A stretch of 64,000 nucleotides of DNA, from NCBI RefSeq assembly GCF_900497805.2, contig NW_020946557.1, positions 8,740,487 through 8,804,486 on the forward strand, given 5' to 3'. The notes under the pieces are model-generated. The model made no database searches. It saw nothing but the letters and a program-made list of their open reading frames with translations, and was not told the DNA's origin. Shown here in pieces: positions 11,431 through 21,915 of this stretch (positions are counted from its first letter, which is position 1; each line of letters opens with the position of its first letter). This stretch comes from Vombatus ursinus (Eukaryota > Chordata > Mammalia > Diprotodontia > Vombatidae). Made by a program: the position numbers and the translations under genes.

Positions 11431-12166
11431 CGCACCCTCTCTCTCTCTCTTGCTCTTGGCATCTTCCGGTCCGTGTAGTGTCTTGTTAAAATAGGTGGCC
11501 ATGTAATGAAGGCTAAGTCTAAGAACTACCATCCACAAGCAATCACAAAAATGGCACAGAAATGGCATCAAGAAAGAGATACGTCTCTGAAAGGGGTTGA
11601 CCCCAAGTTTCTGAGAAACGTGCACTTTGTCAAGAAACACAAGAAGGGGCTAGAGAGGACGCAGGTCAACAACACCAATGCAATCCAGGCTACAGCAGAG
11701 GCCATCAAGGCCACCAAGGCCAAGTTCCTCAAGCCCAAGATCCCCAATGGCAAAAACCAGCACACCAGCCCCAAGATGGCCACCAAGCATCCAGATCCTA
11801 GGGTTGGCACCAAATGCCCAGGCCCCAGGATCGCAGCGTCTGACTTTGATGTTGCCAGAACCACCGACCCAAATATTGCCAAGACCACTGATACCAAGGT
11901 CACCAAATCTGATTCTAAGGTCACAAAACCAAATGAGCACAAGGCTGCTATGCCCACTAACCCTAAGCCTGTGGAGTCCACTGACCCTAAGGGCGACCAA
12001 ACCCAAAGATGCAGGGCCTAAGACTACTAGTCCCAAACCTTTGAAACAGATGCTTCAGGACAGAAGGACTTATTTAAATCCTAAACTACCATTTTTTTTC
12101 CTCAGCCAGGGGATGATTTATCTGCTATTTTGTTCAAATAAAGGAAATGGTGAGCCATAAGGAAAA
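11431..12166 (+). pseudogene. RPL29: Processed RPL29 (large-subunit ribosomal protein L29/eL29) pseudogene
   Basis: An intronless copy of the mRNA for ribosomal protein eL29. The frame from ATG at 11506 begins M-K-AKSKN, as eL29 begins MAKSKN. It then contains [30 protein letters not shown] and [10 protein letters not shown]...KPKIPNG, which match eL29 ([47 protein letters not shown]). Between K6 and SLKG the frame is shifted: the DNA 'aaatggcacagaaatggcatcaagaaa' would read KWHRNGIKK in another frame, so compensating indels are present. After KPKIPNG the expected middle (RKLDRLAYIAHPKLGKR) is not recognisable and is replaced by a TDPK-type repetitive tail up to a stop at about 12019. The AATAAA at 12137 fits the parent polyadenylation signal. 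An imperfect duplicate GAAAGTAAAGT (11420-11430) and GAAAGTGAAGT (12167-12177) may be the target duplication. It is most likely non-functional. Confidence 0.85.
12137..12142 (+). terminator. Polyadenylation signal inherited by the RPL29 retrocopy
   Basis: AATAAA lies about 120 bases after the stop of the retrocopy frame. This is the expected place for a ribosomal protein mRNA signal. It is probably a passenger rather than an active signal. Confidence 0.5.
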
Positions 12167-12177
12167 GAAAGTGAAGT

Positions 12178-13404
12178 TGAGATCCTGTCATACGGATAGC
12201 GGCAGCACACAGACTAGAACTTCAATCTCAGTGTTGCTTCCTCCTTTATTTAGTACCTCATCTACCTTTCAATGCAATGCTTCCTCATTCCAAATCATCC
12301 ACCCCATTGTCCTAGACATGTTCTATTCTCTAATAGAGAAAATAATAACACTTAGAGTTTATGACACGTTTGAAAATTTTCCAGTCCTGTATCCCATTCC
12401 TCAGCACTCAAGGTGTCAATTAAGTAATCTAATAAACAAATCTTCACTGTTTCACTAATGGGGGACACCTAGAAAGTCATTTCTAAGTAACGTTATTTTT
12501 ACAGTGACTCTCTGGAAACAATGACTCTTTCCTCCCAATTTTCTAATACACAGTGGACTTTAATATTAGGAATTTCAATCCATGGCAGATTATTAGGGGA
12601 GATTTAGAATGCTGGGGTGGCGGAGGGGAGGGGGAAGAAAGGAAGGAGATAGTCAATGAAATAAGATATTTGCCACACATGATCTCTAGGTCTCTTCCAA
12701 TTCTAAAATCCTACGACTTCCCCCATATCACTGGTTCTATATCTGTTTAACTCTGCCCCTGAGTAATGAAAGTTGTTATTGAATCGTAATCTCCAGAGGC
12801 TACACTATTAAAAGCACAATTGTTAATAAAGTGGAGAGGGCTGAATATCCTAGCAAACAACCTTACCAGAGGGAATTCACTTCTTCACTGAAAGTGTGGT
12901 GGGGGTTGAAGTGCGAAGAGGGGAGAGGCAGTTAGAGGCCAAAATTTCCAAAGTACCATAATCAAGGACTCCAACCACCTGGAGTTTTAAGCTCATTATT
13001 GTATGCAAATTTCTTGATTTTTCTTTCTAGCCTGATTACATTAGTAAAATATTATTTCTAGGTACCTCCTTTATTCCCTCATCTCCTCCAAGCTAGCACC
13101 TAGGCAAACTATTATTCATTTGACTTTGGTGGGAGAATGATTTCCTTTTAAGGCATTCGTTGTTTCTCCTGTTGTCTCACATTTGTCTTCCTTTCAGCAA
13201 AAAATAAAAGGCCTTTTGAGGCACAGATTGACTTCAACTAGGAACTGATACTTTACTTTAAAATAAAAAAGTAAGTGTGGTCAGAAAAAAAGACATTAAG
13301 TATTGTAAGTGAACTCTCACAGACAGCCAGGTCTGGTCTGTCAGTGTTTTTGAAAACCAGATTTATTTTATTTTTATTTTCTTTCACTTTACCTTCTTTT
13401 GAGG
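12178..13404. other. Intergenic, nothing recognised
   Basis: No gene or known repeat identified. A GGGGAGGGGG-rich patch lies near 12615-12650. Confidence 0.4.
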
Positions 13405-13640
13405 CACATTGCAGATCGGTGACTGGAGAGCCAGCCTCTGAAATCAAGAAGACCTGAGATTTGGTACCACCTCTGGCATATACCAGCAGTGTGACCCTAA
13501 TCAAGTCCCCTAACTTCTCAGTGCTCTGGGCAATCAAGACTATAAATTGCAAAACAGTTGCTGATCTACCAATATTGGTAGACAGAGTTTCCTCAAAAAG
13601 AATTCCCTACATCAGTGAAAAAACAAGTCTGAACCAAACT
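13405..13640 (+). repeat. tRNA-headed CORE/MIR-like SINE
   Basis: 'gactggagagccagcctctgaaatcaagaagacctgag' head, 'cagtgtgacccta' core, then 'ctgggcaatcaagactataaattgcaaaacagttgctgatctac...tggtagacagagtttcc'. It is the same family as 1556-1765. Confidence 0.65.
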
Positions 13641-14394
13641 CCTTTCATTTAATTTGGTAGCAGGAAGAGGAGTAAGGAAATGAATCCTCAGGTGAACATT
13701 GTAAAAAAATAATTGGGATGACAGGTTGTTTGCATAATATGAGATTTGTATAATAGAAATAGTGTGTTTTATTTTTCCCCTCTCCTTCCTCTGGCTGCAG
13801 AAATTCTAGAAAAACATTTAAGTTCTCCCACCTGTCATCTGAGACGTGGTAAAAACCAGACCCAAGTAATTTTAATAATCCATCCCAGAAGGATTTCTCA
13901 GATTTGGAAAATAATTGTAAAGAAACTGGGACTTTTCTTTCTTAGACCTAGGGGGAGTGCTCCCTCAGAAAAGATGCACATCAGCTGAGTGCCTAAGTGA
14001 AAAATTCTATCATCGTAGTCACCGCATCCTAGCCTGTTGTTCGTGACAGAAACTCATGCCAAACTAAAAGAGGCAGGATGTGGTCCTGACTACTGTGAGG
14101 CCAAAAGTCAGCATGAACTATGATGAAAAGACAGTCCTTCAAACTTCTTCCATCGTCCATCTTCCACTACATTCCATCTTCCACTACATGTTCCATTCTT
14201 CCACATCCACTACAATTCCACTACAATTGTCTCCAGCCCTGATCTTCAGCCTCCTTTGGGAAGAAGAATAGCGCCTTCCATTCAATGATGAACATTCTCA
14301 CACCTGGTCATATCCTATATATCCCAGTGATTCTGAACCCTTGTAGGTCACCATCCAAACCTTATTCCCTATCCCCTGCCACTTGATCCTAGTC
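13641..14394. other. Intergenic, nothing recognised
   Basis: No gene seen. A locally repeated 'cattcttccactac' motif (14150-14225) is a small degenerate tandem repeat. Confidence 0.4.
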
Positions 14395-14539
14395 TCCATC
14401 CTTCCATCCTAAAGTTCGAACCAAACATCCCCATCCCATTCCACTGTGCCCTCTGGAATGCCAATTCCATAGGCAATAAACTTCCCTTAATCCTAACTCT
14501 ATTCCTCTCCCACTCCTTGCATCTTTTAGCTATCACTGA
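14395..14539 (+). mobile_element. L2 LINE, endonuclease N-terminal piece
   Basis: The translation includes LWNANSIGNKLPLILTLFLS and LLAITE, matching the L2 endonuclease start (NARSLxNK...LLALTETWL). The reading continues after the insert at 14540 with TDTWLS. Positions 14528-14539 (AGCTATCACTGA) form the left target duplication. Confidence 0.75.
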
Positions 14540-15069
14540 GTGTGTATGGGAGATTTCAGGAAGGACTAGCATCTCTGGTGTAGGGCTTACCAAGCCCTTC
14601 AGAGCTACTCATCCAGCTTTAGTGTCCACCTATCACCCAGTTCTCACCTGTAACTCCAAGAAGCTCTAGTAGGCACAGTGATATTGGTAAACTGTCTTGG
14701 CAGACAAGCTAAACCATGTTAAGGGTAACCAATAGGCCTCAAATACATTGGTGAGTTAGCAGGATGTCTATCCCAAGCAGGTGAAGACTTCCCCCAGTGG
14801 AATGGGCCGATGAGAAAAATTTGTTCCAAGTCCATAAAGGCAGCTAAAACAGGTGCTATGAAGTACTTAGAGCTTTGTCAGACATCAAAGACATCAAGGT
14901 AATCCACTGCATCCCAGGCCATTGCCAGTCATCTTGACTTTTGTCTTGCCACTGGACTTTAATGACTCTTGAAGAAACAGTGAGGCTAATGATTTTGTGT
15001 AACTCTGACTCCCTTAAATCAAATTCATGTGATGTCATTGGTCCTCTTCCAAAACGAAGGACAAACAAC
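14540..15069 (+). mobile_element. RTE-tailed repeat inserted in L2
   Basis: A 530-bp insert bounded by AGCTATCACTGA (14528-14539) and AGCTATTACTGA (15070-15081), a 12-bp duplication with one mismatch. Its 3' part, 'gacatcaaggtaatccactgcatcccaggccattgccagtc', 'gactttaatgactcttgaaga' and 'gtcctcttccaaaacgaaggacaaacaac', ends in an ACAAACAAC tail rather than poly(A). This is typical of RTE-clade elements and of SINEs mobilised by them. The exact family is unknown to me. Confidence 0.6.
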
Positions 15070-16214
15070 AGCTATTACTGACACCTGGCTCTCCACCCCC
15101 TCTCCCAATGACACAGCCCCCCTGCCCACTCTTCCAATACTGCCTTGAGTATGAGTCCAAGGAGTTGGAATATTCTTTGCCATCTGTTGCAAGATTCTCC
15201 CCCTACCTTCATTACCCAATAATCTCTCCTCCTTTGAGGTTCAGATCATTCATCTCTACCACCCAATCAAAATCCTGATAGCTTAACCCCTTACAATCTG
15301 GCTTCCACCCTCATCATTCCACCCAAACTGCTCTCTCCAAAGTTACCAATGGTCTCTTAATTGCCTAATCCAATGGCCTTTTCTCAATCTTCATTCTTCT
15401 CAATCTCTCTGTAGCCTTTGACACCACTGATCACTCCCTCCTCCTTGATATCCTCTTTTCTGTCTAGATATTTAGAATACCACTTTCTTCTGATTTTCTT
15501 CCTATAAATCTAACTGTTCCTCTGTCTCCTTGGATGTATCCTCTTCCAGATTACACCCTCTAACTGTAGGTGTCCCTACTTGTCACCCTCTTCTCACTGT
15601 CTGTCACCCATCCATATCCAATCTGTTGCCAAGGCCAGCTGATTTCACCTTTGCAACATTTCTTGAATACACACCCCTTCTCACCTCTGACTCTTCCACC
15701 ACTGTGGTGCACACCTACATTACCTCGTGCCCGGACTATTGAAATAGTCTGCTAGTGGGTCTTCCTGCCTCAAGCCTCTCCCCATTCTAATCTACCCTCT
15801 CTCTATTCAGCAACCAAAGAAGTACCGGTCCCACCATGTCATCCCTCTACTCAATAAACTCCAGTGATGCTCCATTGCCTCCAAGATCAAATACAAAATT
15901 CTTTATTTAATATTCAAAGCCCTTTATAACCCAACCCTCTCCATACCTTTCCAGCCTTCTTACACCTTACTCCCCACCACATACTCTTTCATCCAGTAAC
16001 ACTGGCCTCCTGGTTATTCTGCAAACAAGATACTTTATATCTCAGCTCCGAACATTTTCTCCAGCTGTCCCCCATGCCTAGAAGTTCTCCCACCTCAACT
16101 CTGCCTAGTGACTTCCCTGTCTTCCTTTCAGTCTCAATGAAAATCTCATCATCTACCTTTCTCAAACCCACTTAATTCTAGCACCTTCCCTCTGCTGATT
16201 ATTTCCTTTTTATC

Positions 16215-16250
<36 letters not shown>

Positions 16251-16386
16251 CTTGTTTCTATATATCTGTTTGCATGTTTTCTCCCCCCATTATATTGTTA
16301 TTTGAGGGCAAGGACTGTCTTTTGCTCCTTTTTGTGTCACCAGCACTTAGCACAGTGCCTTTCACCTAGTAAGTGCTTATAAACCA
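15070..16386 (+). mobile_element. L2 LINE, endonuclease/RT remnants and 3' end
   Basis: It continues the L2 at 14395. It reads AITDTWLS (endonuclease), then LQSGFHPHHSTQTALSKVTN and SVAFDTTDHSLLLDIL (reverse transcriptase). After an internal deletion it runs into the C-terminal region ('ctcaataaactccagtgatgctccattgcctcc') and the 3' UTR, with 'gagggcaaggactgtcttttgct' and 'cagcacttagcacagtgcctttcacctagtaagtgctta'. A (TA)n tract interrupts the 3' UTR. It is old and multiply disrupted. Confidence 0.85.
16218..16249. repeat. (TA)n simple repeat
   Basis: About 16 TA units expanded inside the L2 3' UTR. Confidence 0.95.
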
Positions 16387-17265
16387 AGCGGAGGCACCTG
16401 GTATGAATATATGTGCTATAATACCAAAAGAACCGTTTCTCTTTTCAATACAGGAAACTCTGATATACACCTGCAGTACTACCATGGGGTCCACAACAGA
16501 GAAAGGAGTTCCATGGTAAAAAGGTTAGCAATGCCAGTAGCTGGGAGCTGTGGAAACTGCAGAAGGTATGATCCTAAGGAGCTTCACAGGAAAGACTGGC
16601 TACAGAACAATAGGAGGAGTGACAACTGAGACCACATTCTACGAGCAGAGGTGAACTAAAATAGGAGTCACGGGTTCTATCTTCAATTGCAGCACTGCCT
16701 CTGGGCTGCTTCCCCAAATCGACATTCACAGATATTTGCAGGTTGGGTTCCCAAGATGGTGAGAATTCTTGAAGGTTCACAGGATATCATCATCATCATC
16801 ATCATCATCAATCATCATCATCGTAGTTGAGACCAGATCTCCCTCTATACCAATGCCAACTAGCATAGAAGTTTTGATCTGCTCTGTTTCTAATCTTGGC
16901 CATTTTTACCTTTCCTGGTGGTGAAACATCTAACACACCTGGTGGCAGTCTGGTTCCTCCCCGCCCCTTTCCTGCTGGCTGTTGGGACCATTGGACCATT
17001 TGGGATCTTTGGGACCATTGGTTCTATTTCATCTTGCTTACTTAATTCACTAGCTATAGATGATACACCAAGCAAGGCTTGCAAAGTCTTACTTTTCTAG
17101 AACAAGTTTTAAGAATACCTGATGAAGCCATTGGTCTATGAATATGGAATTGCCCCCACTCCCAACCCTAAAAGAAGTGGGCCAAAAAAATCTGCCAGCA
17201 GTTCTCCTATCCCTTGGGCAGTCTTTTTCCTATTGCCTAGGATTCTCCTGTCCTGGAAGGAAAAG
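16387..17265. other. Intergenic, no gene recognised
   Basis: No family match. A short imperfect duplication 'gggaccattggaccatttggg...gggaccattgg' is present at about 16983-17022. Confidence 0.4.
16785..16823. repeat. (ATC)n microsatellite
   Basis: A run of ATC triplets with one slipped unit, mirroring the GAT run at 23518-23552. Confidence 0.95.
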
Positions 17266-17269
17266 ACAT

Positions 17270-17600
17270 TTTAATTAATTTAATTTTTAAATATGTTATC
17301 AATATAAATTCCTCTTGTTCTTGTATCATAATTATTTCTGACTAAACATCCTACCTGCCCCTCACCCCTAAGAATTAAATATTCCCTTGTAATAAAGAAA
17401 AAGAGTTAAGCAAAAATAAGTGATACGATGACAGGGTGTGCCACATTTTGCCCTTGGAGACTCCTGCCTCTCTGCCAAGAGAAGTGTTATTTCATTATCT
17501 CATATTCAGTACCACTGCTGGCTTTTCAGTTACTCAGAATCAGCCTCCTACTAAGGATCTTTTCATTTATAACACTATACTTGTAAGGTTGTATGTGCCC
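17270..17600 (-). mobile_element. L1 3' UTR, antisense
   Basis: 'tcatcaatataaattcctcttgttc', 'aagagttaagcaaaaataagtgatacgatgacagggtgtg' and 'ttggagactcctgcctctctgccaagagaag' resemble the antisense 3' UTR of old mammalian L1s. ORF2 C-terminal remnants of apparently the same copy follow at 18335-18430 and 18641-18700. Confidence 0.55.
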
Positions 17601-17649
17601 CATGTGTTTCCAAATGGATTATCTAAATGCGGATCATGAGAAGTATAAA

Positions 17650-18260
17650 TAGATATCTCTGGAATCTTGCTCACTCCTCTCCAAGGGAGACTGCAATTTC
17701 TGCCTTGAGCCTAGCAGAAGGGTTATGGGGCTGAGTACTACTTTCTCCAGGCTCTTTGAGGGGTACTAGACTAGAATAATATCTACCTCTTCCCAACTAA
17801 ATCTAGAGGCACAATAGTTTGAAAACAAAAACTTCTTCCTGGTTGCTAGCCAGCTTACACTCACCTGTTTGATGCCTTCTCACTAAATGCTAGTTACACA
17901 AAAAGACTAACAAACAGTGAAGCTTAAATGCATTTAACCAATCAAAATAGCAAATAGAAAATGGAGAAGTTACACAGATTAGAAAATCCCAGGAAATACA
18001 CAAGAATGAATGAGCTCTTTAGATGGGAACAAGATGAGATCTTAACTACAAGAGGAACTCTGATCTCACCCAGGTGAAATGCTCCCAAAACTCTAAAGAA
18101 GTAAGCTAGAAATGAAGAAATAGCTTCCCCTACAGGTTTGCAGTTTCTAAAGTTCTTTCTTACCATCTTCGAGTTGATTCTGAAGAGAGTCTGCAACCAT
18201 GTATATCTCCTACTGAAGCTTTTATACCAACTTACAAAGTCATGTAACATAAATCAGGAC
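17650..18260 (-). mobile_element. Unassigned ~600-bp insert, possibly a solo LTR (fossil)
   Basis: This block separates two parts of an L1 fragment. On the minus strand it shows a GGTATAAAAG TATA-like box near 18220, and it encodes nothing recognisable. The size and promoter-like box are compatible with a solo LTR, but no end repeats or internal gene were identified. Low confidence. Confidence 0.2.
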
Positions 18261-18334
18261 TCTCCAGCATTCTAGTCATACTCTATGAAGAGCATGCAGC
18301 AAAATGCCCCAGGGTTGGCTGGAAACCAAAGTTA

Positions 18335-18430
18335 CAAACTTATTATGTGTACTGTCCTTTTGGTTTCGCTTATTTCACTCATACAAATCTTTTCACATTG
18401 CTCTGAAATCCTTGTATTTATCATTTCTTG
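18335..18430 (-). mobile_element. L1 fragment, antisense (interrupted)
   Basis: 'ttggtttcgcttatttcactcatacaaatcttttcacattgctctgaaatccttg...tcatttcttgcc' matches the antisense end of L1 ORF2/3' UTR as at 8610-8700. It is cut at about 18431 by a MIR-type SINE and resumes at 18641. Confidence 0.6.
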
Positions 18431-18640
18431 CCATCAATGGGACCACAGATTTAGAGCTAAAAGGAACCTTAAAGTTCATCTAGTCCAACCCTTCCTTTTA
18501 CAGGTGAGAAAATGAGTCCCAAAGAGAATAAGGGACTTGCTCAAGGTTGCAAAGTAAGTGACAGAGACAATATTTGAACTCAGGTCCTTTGATTCCAATT
18601 CCAGCCCTCTTTCCACTATAGCACATTGCCTCAATCTTTC
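18431..18640 (-). repeat. MIR-type SINE, antisense, inserted in L1
   Basis: 'cagatttagagctaaaaggaaccttaaagttcatctagtccaaccc', 'aggtgagaaaatgagtcccaaagag', 'gggacttgctcaaggttgcaaagtaag' and 'tttgaactcaggtcctttgattcc' are standard antisense MIR-family text. Confidence 0.8.
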
Positions 18641-18700
18641 ATTACATTCACACGCTGCAATTCATTCAACCATTCCCCAATCATATATATTAAGGTGGAA
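18641..18700 (-). mobile_element. L1 fragment, antisense (resumed)
   Basis: 'cattacattcacacgctgcaattcattcaaccattccccaat' continues the L1 interrupted at 18430. Compare 8710-8750, 'cattacattcatataccacaacttgttcagccattccccaat'. Confidence 0.65.
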
Positions 18701-19214
18701 TTGGCCAATAAGGGCCACCCCGTAAAGCATGCCAATAGTTGCTATTCATAGTTCTGATCACCCATGGGAGAGCTTTGGGTTCTGCTTCTGGATATATTTG
18801 ACTCTCAACAAAAGGGCTTTAAAATGACAAAAAGTCTTTTCATTGGCCACAGAAGAGCTAATGAACTCAGTGGATGTATAAAAGGATACCAATGCCTCCT
18901 CAGCCCCTCTCCCCTTCTGACTACAAATCATATTAGCACTGTTTCAAGATGCCTATTTAGCTTATAAGCATATGGCATTTAAAACACACGTACTTCCTAG
19001 GCAATCCAGAGCCTAGGTTTGAGCTGTTTCTTTGGTGTTTGCTTTTTGCTGATCTTAGGTAAATGAGTACATATCCCAAGATAGATTGGATATGTCTAGG
19101 TTTGAGGTGACTTTGTGGAGTTTGAGAGGTCTGAAGGTTTGGGGTCCTTTCAGATCATAGATGAATAGAAGCAGGGGAAGAGTCCCTGGCAATTTTGTGG
19201 ACAATTTTTATTTT
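18701..19214. other. Intergenic, nothing recognised
   Basis: No gene or repeat assigned. Confidence 0.4.
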
Positions 19215-19455
19215 TCAGCCATTTTTCAGTCATGACTGACTCTTTATGACCCCATTTGGGGGTTTTTTTTGGCAAAGATACTGGGGTGGCTTGCCATTTC
19301 CTTCTCCAGTTTATTTTATAGATGAGGTAAACAGGGTTGAGTAGTTTCCAGGGTTACACAGCTATTAAGTGCCTGAGGCCAGATTTGAACTCAGGAAAAT
19401 GAATCTTCCTGACTCCAGACTGAGAACTTTATCCACTGTGACACCTAGCTACCCC
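19215..19455 (-). repeat. RTE-tailed tRNA-headed SINE, antisense
   Basis: Antisense order: 'cagtcatgactgactctttatgacccc' (RTE-like 3' tail), 'ggcaaagatactggggtggcttgccatttccttctcc', 'ttacacagctattaagtgcctgaggccagatttgaactcagg' and 'tatccactgtgacacctagctaccc' (tRNA-like head). It is essentially full length. Confidence 0.85.
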
Positions 19456-20099
19456 TTTCAGGACAATAACCACCAAGAAAAAGAATGGCCCAAGCTTTGA
19501 TGTTTTACTAGCAGATAAGTCTTGGAAGTTGTTTGGACAGTACAGAGCCAAGATGAAACGTAAAATGCCTACTTAGAAGCCAAGAAAAATCACTTGTGCC
19601 CTGATGATGTTCAGCCTTCCAGCAGATCATAACCTCAGTTATGTTAAGTTACTGAATCCTGTCTTAAGTGGTTGTGTTAATGTTGTGAATCTTTTGTGTT
19701 TAGCATTTCTTTTGTGTCACATTCCTGATTCATATTGTGAATTTAGTACCTTATTACTCTCTTTCTAAAAAGGGAAACCCTAGATAATATGAGCCATAAC
19801 CAATGCTATAAGTATAGTATGAGCTCTAAGTATAACCTAACCTATAAGCTATAAGTGTCTCTGGGGTGCAAAATGGGGTGAGGGAGGCTAATGAGGTCAA
19901 GAGTATTAGAACAGGGAACCTATCAGGTCCCCCAGGAATGAACATACTCCAAACTGTGCCTGCATATGAACCACAGGGCATGTAATACCTCAGCCCCTGC
20001 AGTGATGCTTCCTAAAATTTAGACATACATCATTGACTTAACGCTAAAAGGGACCTTAGAGTCCTTAGTTCAGCAGTCCCTTAGAAAAGGACCATCTGG
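19456..20099. other. Intergenic, nothing recognised
   Basis: No gene or family assigned. Confidence 0.4.
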
Positions 20100-20238
20100 T
20101 CAAACTCCCTTAATCAATGGATACCAGCCATTGCTACTGCAAAAAGTGTTGTTATTGATATTTTGGTATCTCTTTTTTACCTCCTTGCGCTATATTCCAA
20201 ATAGTAGGGTGGCTCAAAGTATGAATAAACTGTTTTTC
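20100..20238 (-). mobile_element. L1 ORF2 C-terminal remnant, antisense
   Basis: 'ctcccttaatcaatggataccagccattgctactgcaaaaagtgttgttattgatattttggtatctc' is a decayed form of the antisense L1 text at 8745-8835. It is interrupted by the SINE at 20252. Confidence 0.55.
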
Positions 20239-20251
20239 CAGAATAGTAGGA
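20239..20251. repeat. Target-site duplication, left copy
   Basis: CAGAATAGTAGGA is repeated exactly at 20413-20425 and flanks the A-tailed SINE. Confidence 0.85.
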
Positions 20252-20412
20252 AATAATAGAGTACCGGCCTTGAAATCAGGAGGACCTGATTTCAAATCCG
20301 GCCTCAGACCAAACACTTGACACTTACTAGCTGTGGGACCCTGGGCAAGTCACTTAACCTCAACTGTCTAAAAATAAAAAATAAAAAATAAAAAAAAGAG
20401 AGAGAGGGAGAA
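20252..20412 (+). repeat. A-tailed tRNA-headed SINE (L1-mobilised, WSINE-like)
   Basis: 'agagtaccggccttgaaatcagg', 'tcaaatccggcctcagaccaaacacttgacacttactagctg' and 'ctgggcaagtcacttaacctcaactgtctaaaaataaaaaataaa', then A-rich/GA tail. A perfect 13-bp target duplication (20239-20251 and 20413-20425) marks L1-type insertion. The first bases of the head are missing. Confidence 0.85.
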
Positions 20413-20550
20413 CAGAATAGTAGGACATAGTAGTAAACATCATTGCAGTTGTTGCTGTTTTAACTTGATTATGTTACCCCTTTCAAGATAATTTGCATTT
20501 TAAAACAGGGCAGTAAAGAGATGATAATACTTAGGCTTAACACAAAGGAA

Positions 20551-20792
20551 GGGGCAGCTAGGTGGCAGCCAGTGGATAGAGCACTGGGCCTGGAGTCCGG
20601 AAGACCTGAGTTCAAATTTGACCTCAGACACTCACTAACTGTGTGACCCTGGACAAGTCACTTAACCCTATTAGGCTTGATGTCTTCATCTGTAAAATGA
20701 GCTAAAGAAGGGAATGGCAAACCATGCCATTCTTTGCCAAGAAAACCCCAAATGGGGTCATGAAGAGTCAGACGCAACTGAACAACAACGAA
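20551..20792 (+). repeat. RTE-tailed tRNA-headed SINE
   Basis: It starts GGGGCAGCTAGGTGGCAGCC, with head 'gagcactgggcctggagtccgg', core 'ctgtgtgaccctggacaagtcacttaaccc', 'gaatggcaaaccatgccattctttgccaagaaaacccc' and 3' end 'catgaagagtcagacgcaactgaacaacaac'. It is complete. Confidence 0.9.
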
Positions 20793-21694
20793 ACATGAAG
20801 GAAAGAATTTCAGACATTTGTTAGTAGCATATGGGGAGATACCTTTTTTGGGGCAGGGGACAGAGGGAGAGGGAACTCTGTCTGAAATCCAGAAACTTCT
20901 AGTTCACATTTCCAAGGTGGCCACGAATTCCATGGGTAATGTGATCCTCTCCAGAAATATGGAGAAAACACAGCCTCTACTCTGCTGCGTCCTGCCTGTT
21001 TTTTGGTCCCAGACCCACTTGTCCTGAATTAACTGGCCCAAAATGTGGGCACAAGATAGACAGATACAAATATGTCTTACTACTCCCTTTAATTATATTT
21101 ACTAGACCTTGGCTTTCTCATCATATTCAGCATTCCATTGTAACTACTTCTCCTGTATAACATTTATCCTGTGCTTTGTTTCCAGCTTTCTTTCAGGGTT
21201 GGTCTGACCTTTTAGTTATTACCTTGAATACTGCTTGCCACCAGACATCATTACATGAATATTGAGTAAAACTTTCTAAAAATGCAAAACAAACCCAATT
21301 ATTTTTAATCTCTGATTTAAGTAGTTGCAGAAAGGTTATTTGTGGAAAAGTATGAGAGGATGATTGCTTAACTTAACATGTACTGGAACTAAATATGGAC
21401 AATTCAGTCCAACCTATCAACATCATTGACTCTTAAAGCCTGGATTCTATTCCCAAGGTGATTTAGTATACATTTTCTCCAGATACTTGGATTAACAAGC
21501 TGGTGTGTATTGCTGGTAACCCTTCACATGATTGCTAGGTACAATGAGATTCGTAGATGTAATGAAAGGTCAGAATGCTTGAAATAGTAGGATTTTCTTC
21601 GGCAAATTATTATTGGTCTTGTTGCTTAGCTTGACAAAAATAGAACAAAGGAGATTTAGCTTCTTCACTTTGTCAATAGTCTGAAAGGTCTGGG
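20793..21694. other. Intergenic, nothing recognised
   Basis: No gene or repeat assigned. Confidence 0.4.
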
Positions 21695-21915
21695 GCAGGG
21701 CTTCTTAACCTTTGTTTTTATGTCATGAGAACCACTTTGGCAGTCTGGTTAAGACTATGGAACTCTTCTCAAATATTGTTCTTAAATACATGAAATAAAA
21801 TACATAAAAAAAGGAAACCAAAAATTGGAGAAAATGAAGATATTGGTTTTTTTTTTTTTATTCAAGTTCATTAATCCCTTGGAGGATCCACGGACTCCCG
21901 AGTCAATCTGAAAAT
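21695..21915 (+). mobile_element. Putative non-autonomous DNA transposon copy (TTCTTAACC family)
   Basis: It starts 'cttcttaacctttgtttttatgtcatgagaacc' and contains 'ttaaatacatgaaataaaatacataaaa'. It ends near 'ccttggaggatccacggactc'. It is collinear with 46060-46255. Confidence 0.45.

Noticed and set aside
11568-12036. Long minus-strand and alternate-frame open stretches over the RPL29 retrocopy
   Set aside because: They mirror the open RPL29-derived frame and show no family motifs. The plus frame starting at 11506 explains the region.
16785-16823. Regular triplet arrays as possible CRISPR-like repeats
   Set aside because: They are simple ATC/GAT microsatellites without spacers, in a mammalian genome.
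17942-18250. 102-codon minus-strand frame
   Set aside because: No motif recognised, and it lies in a block that looks like an inserted repeat rather than a gene.
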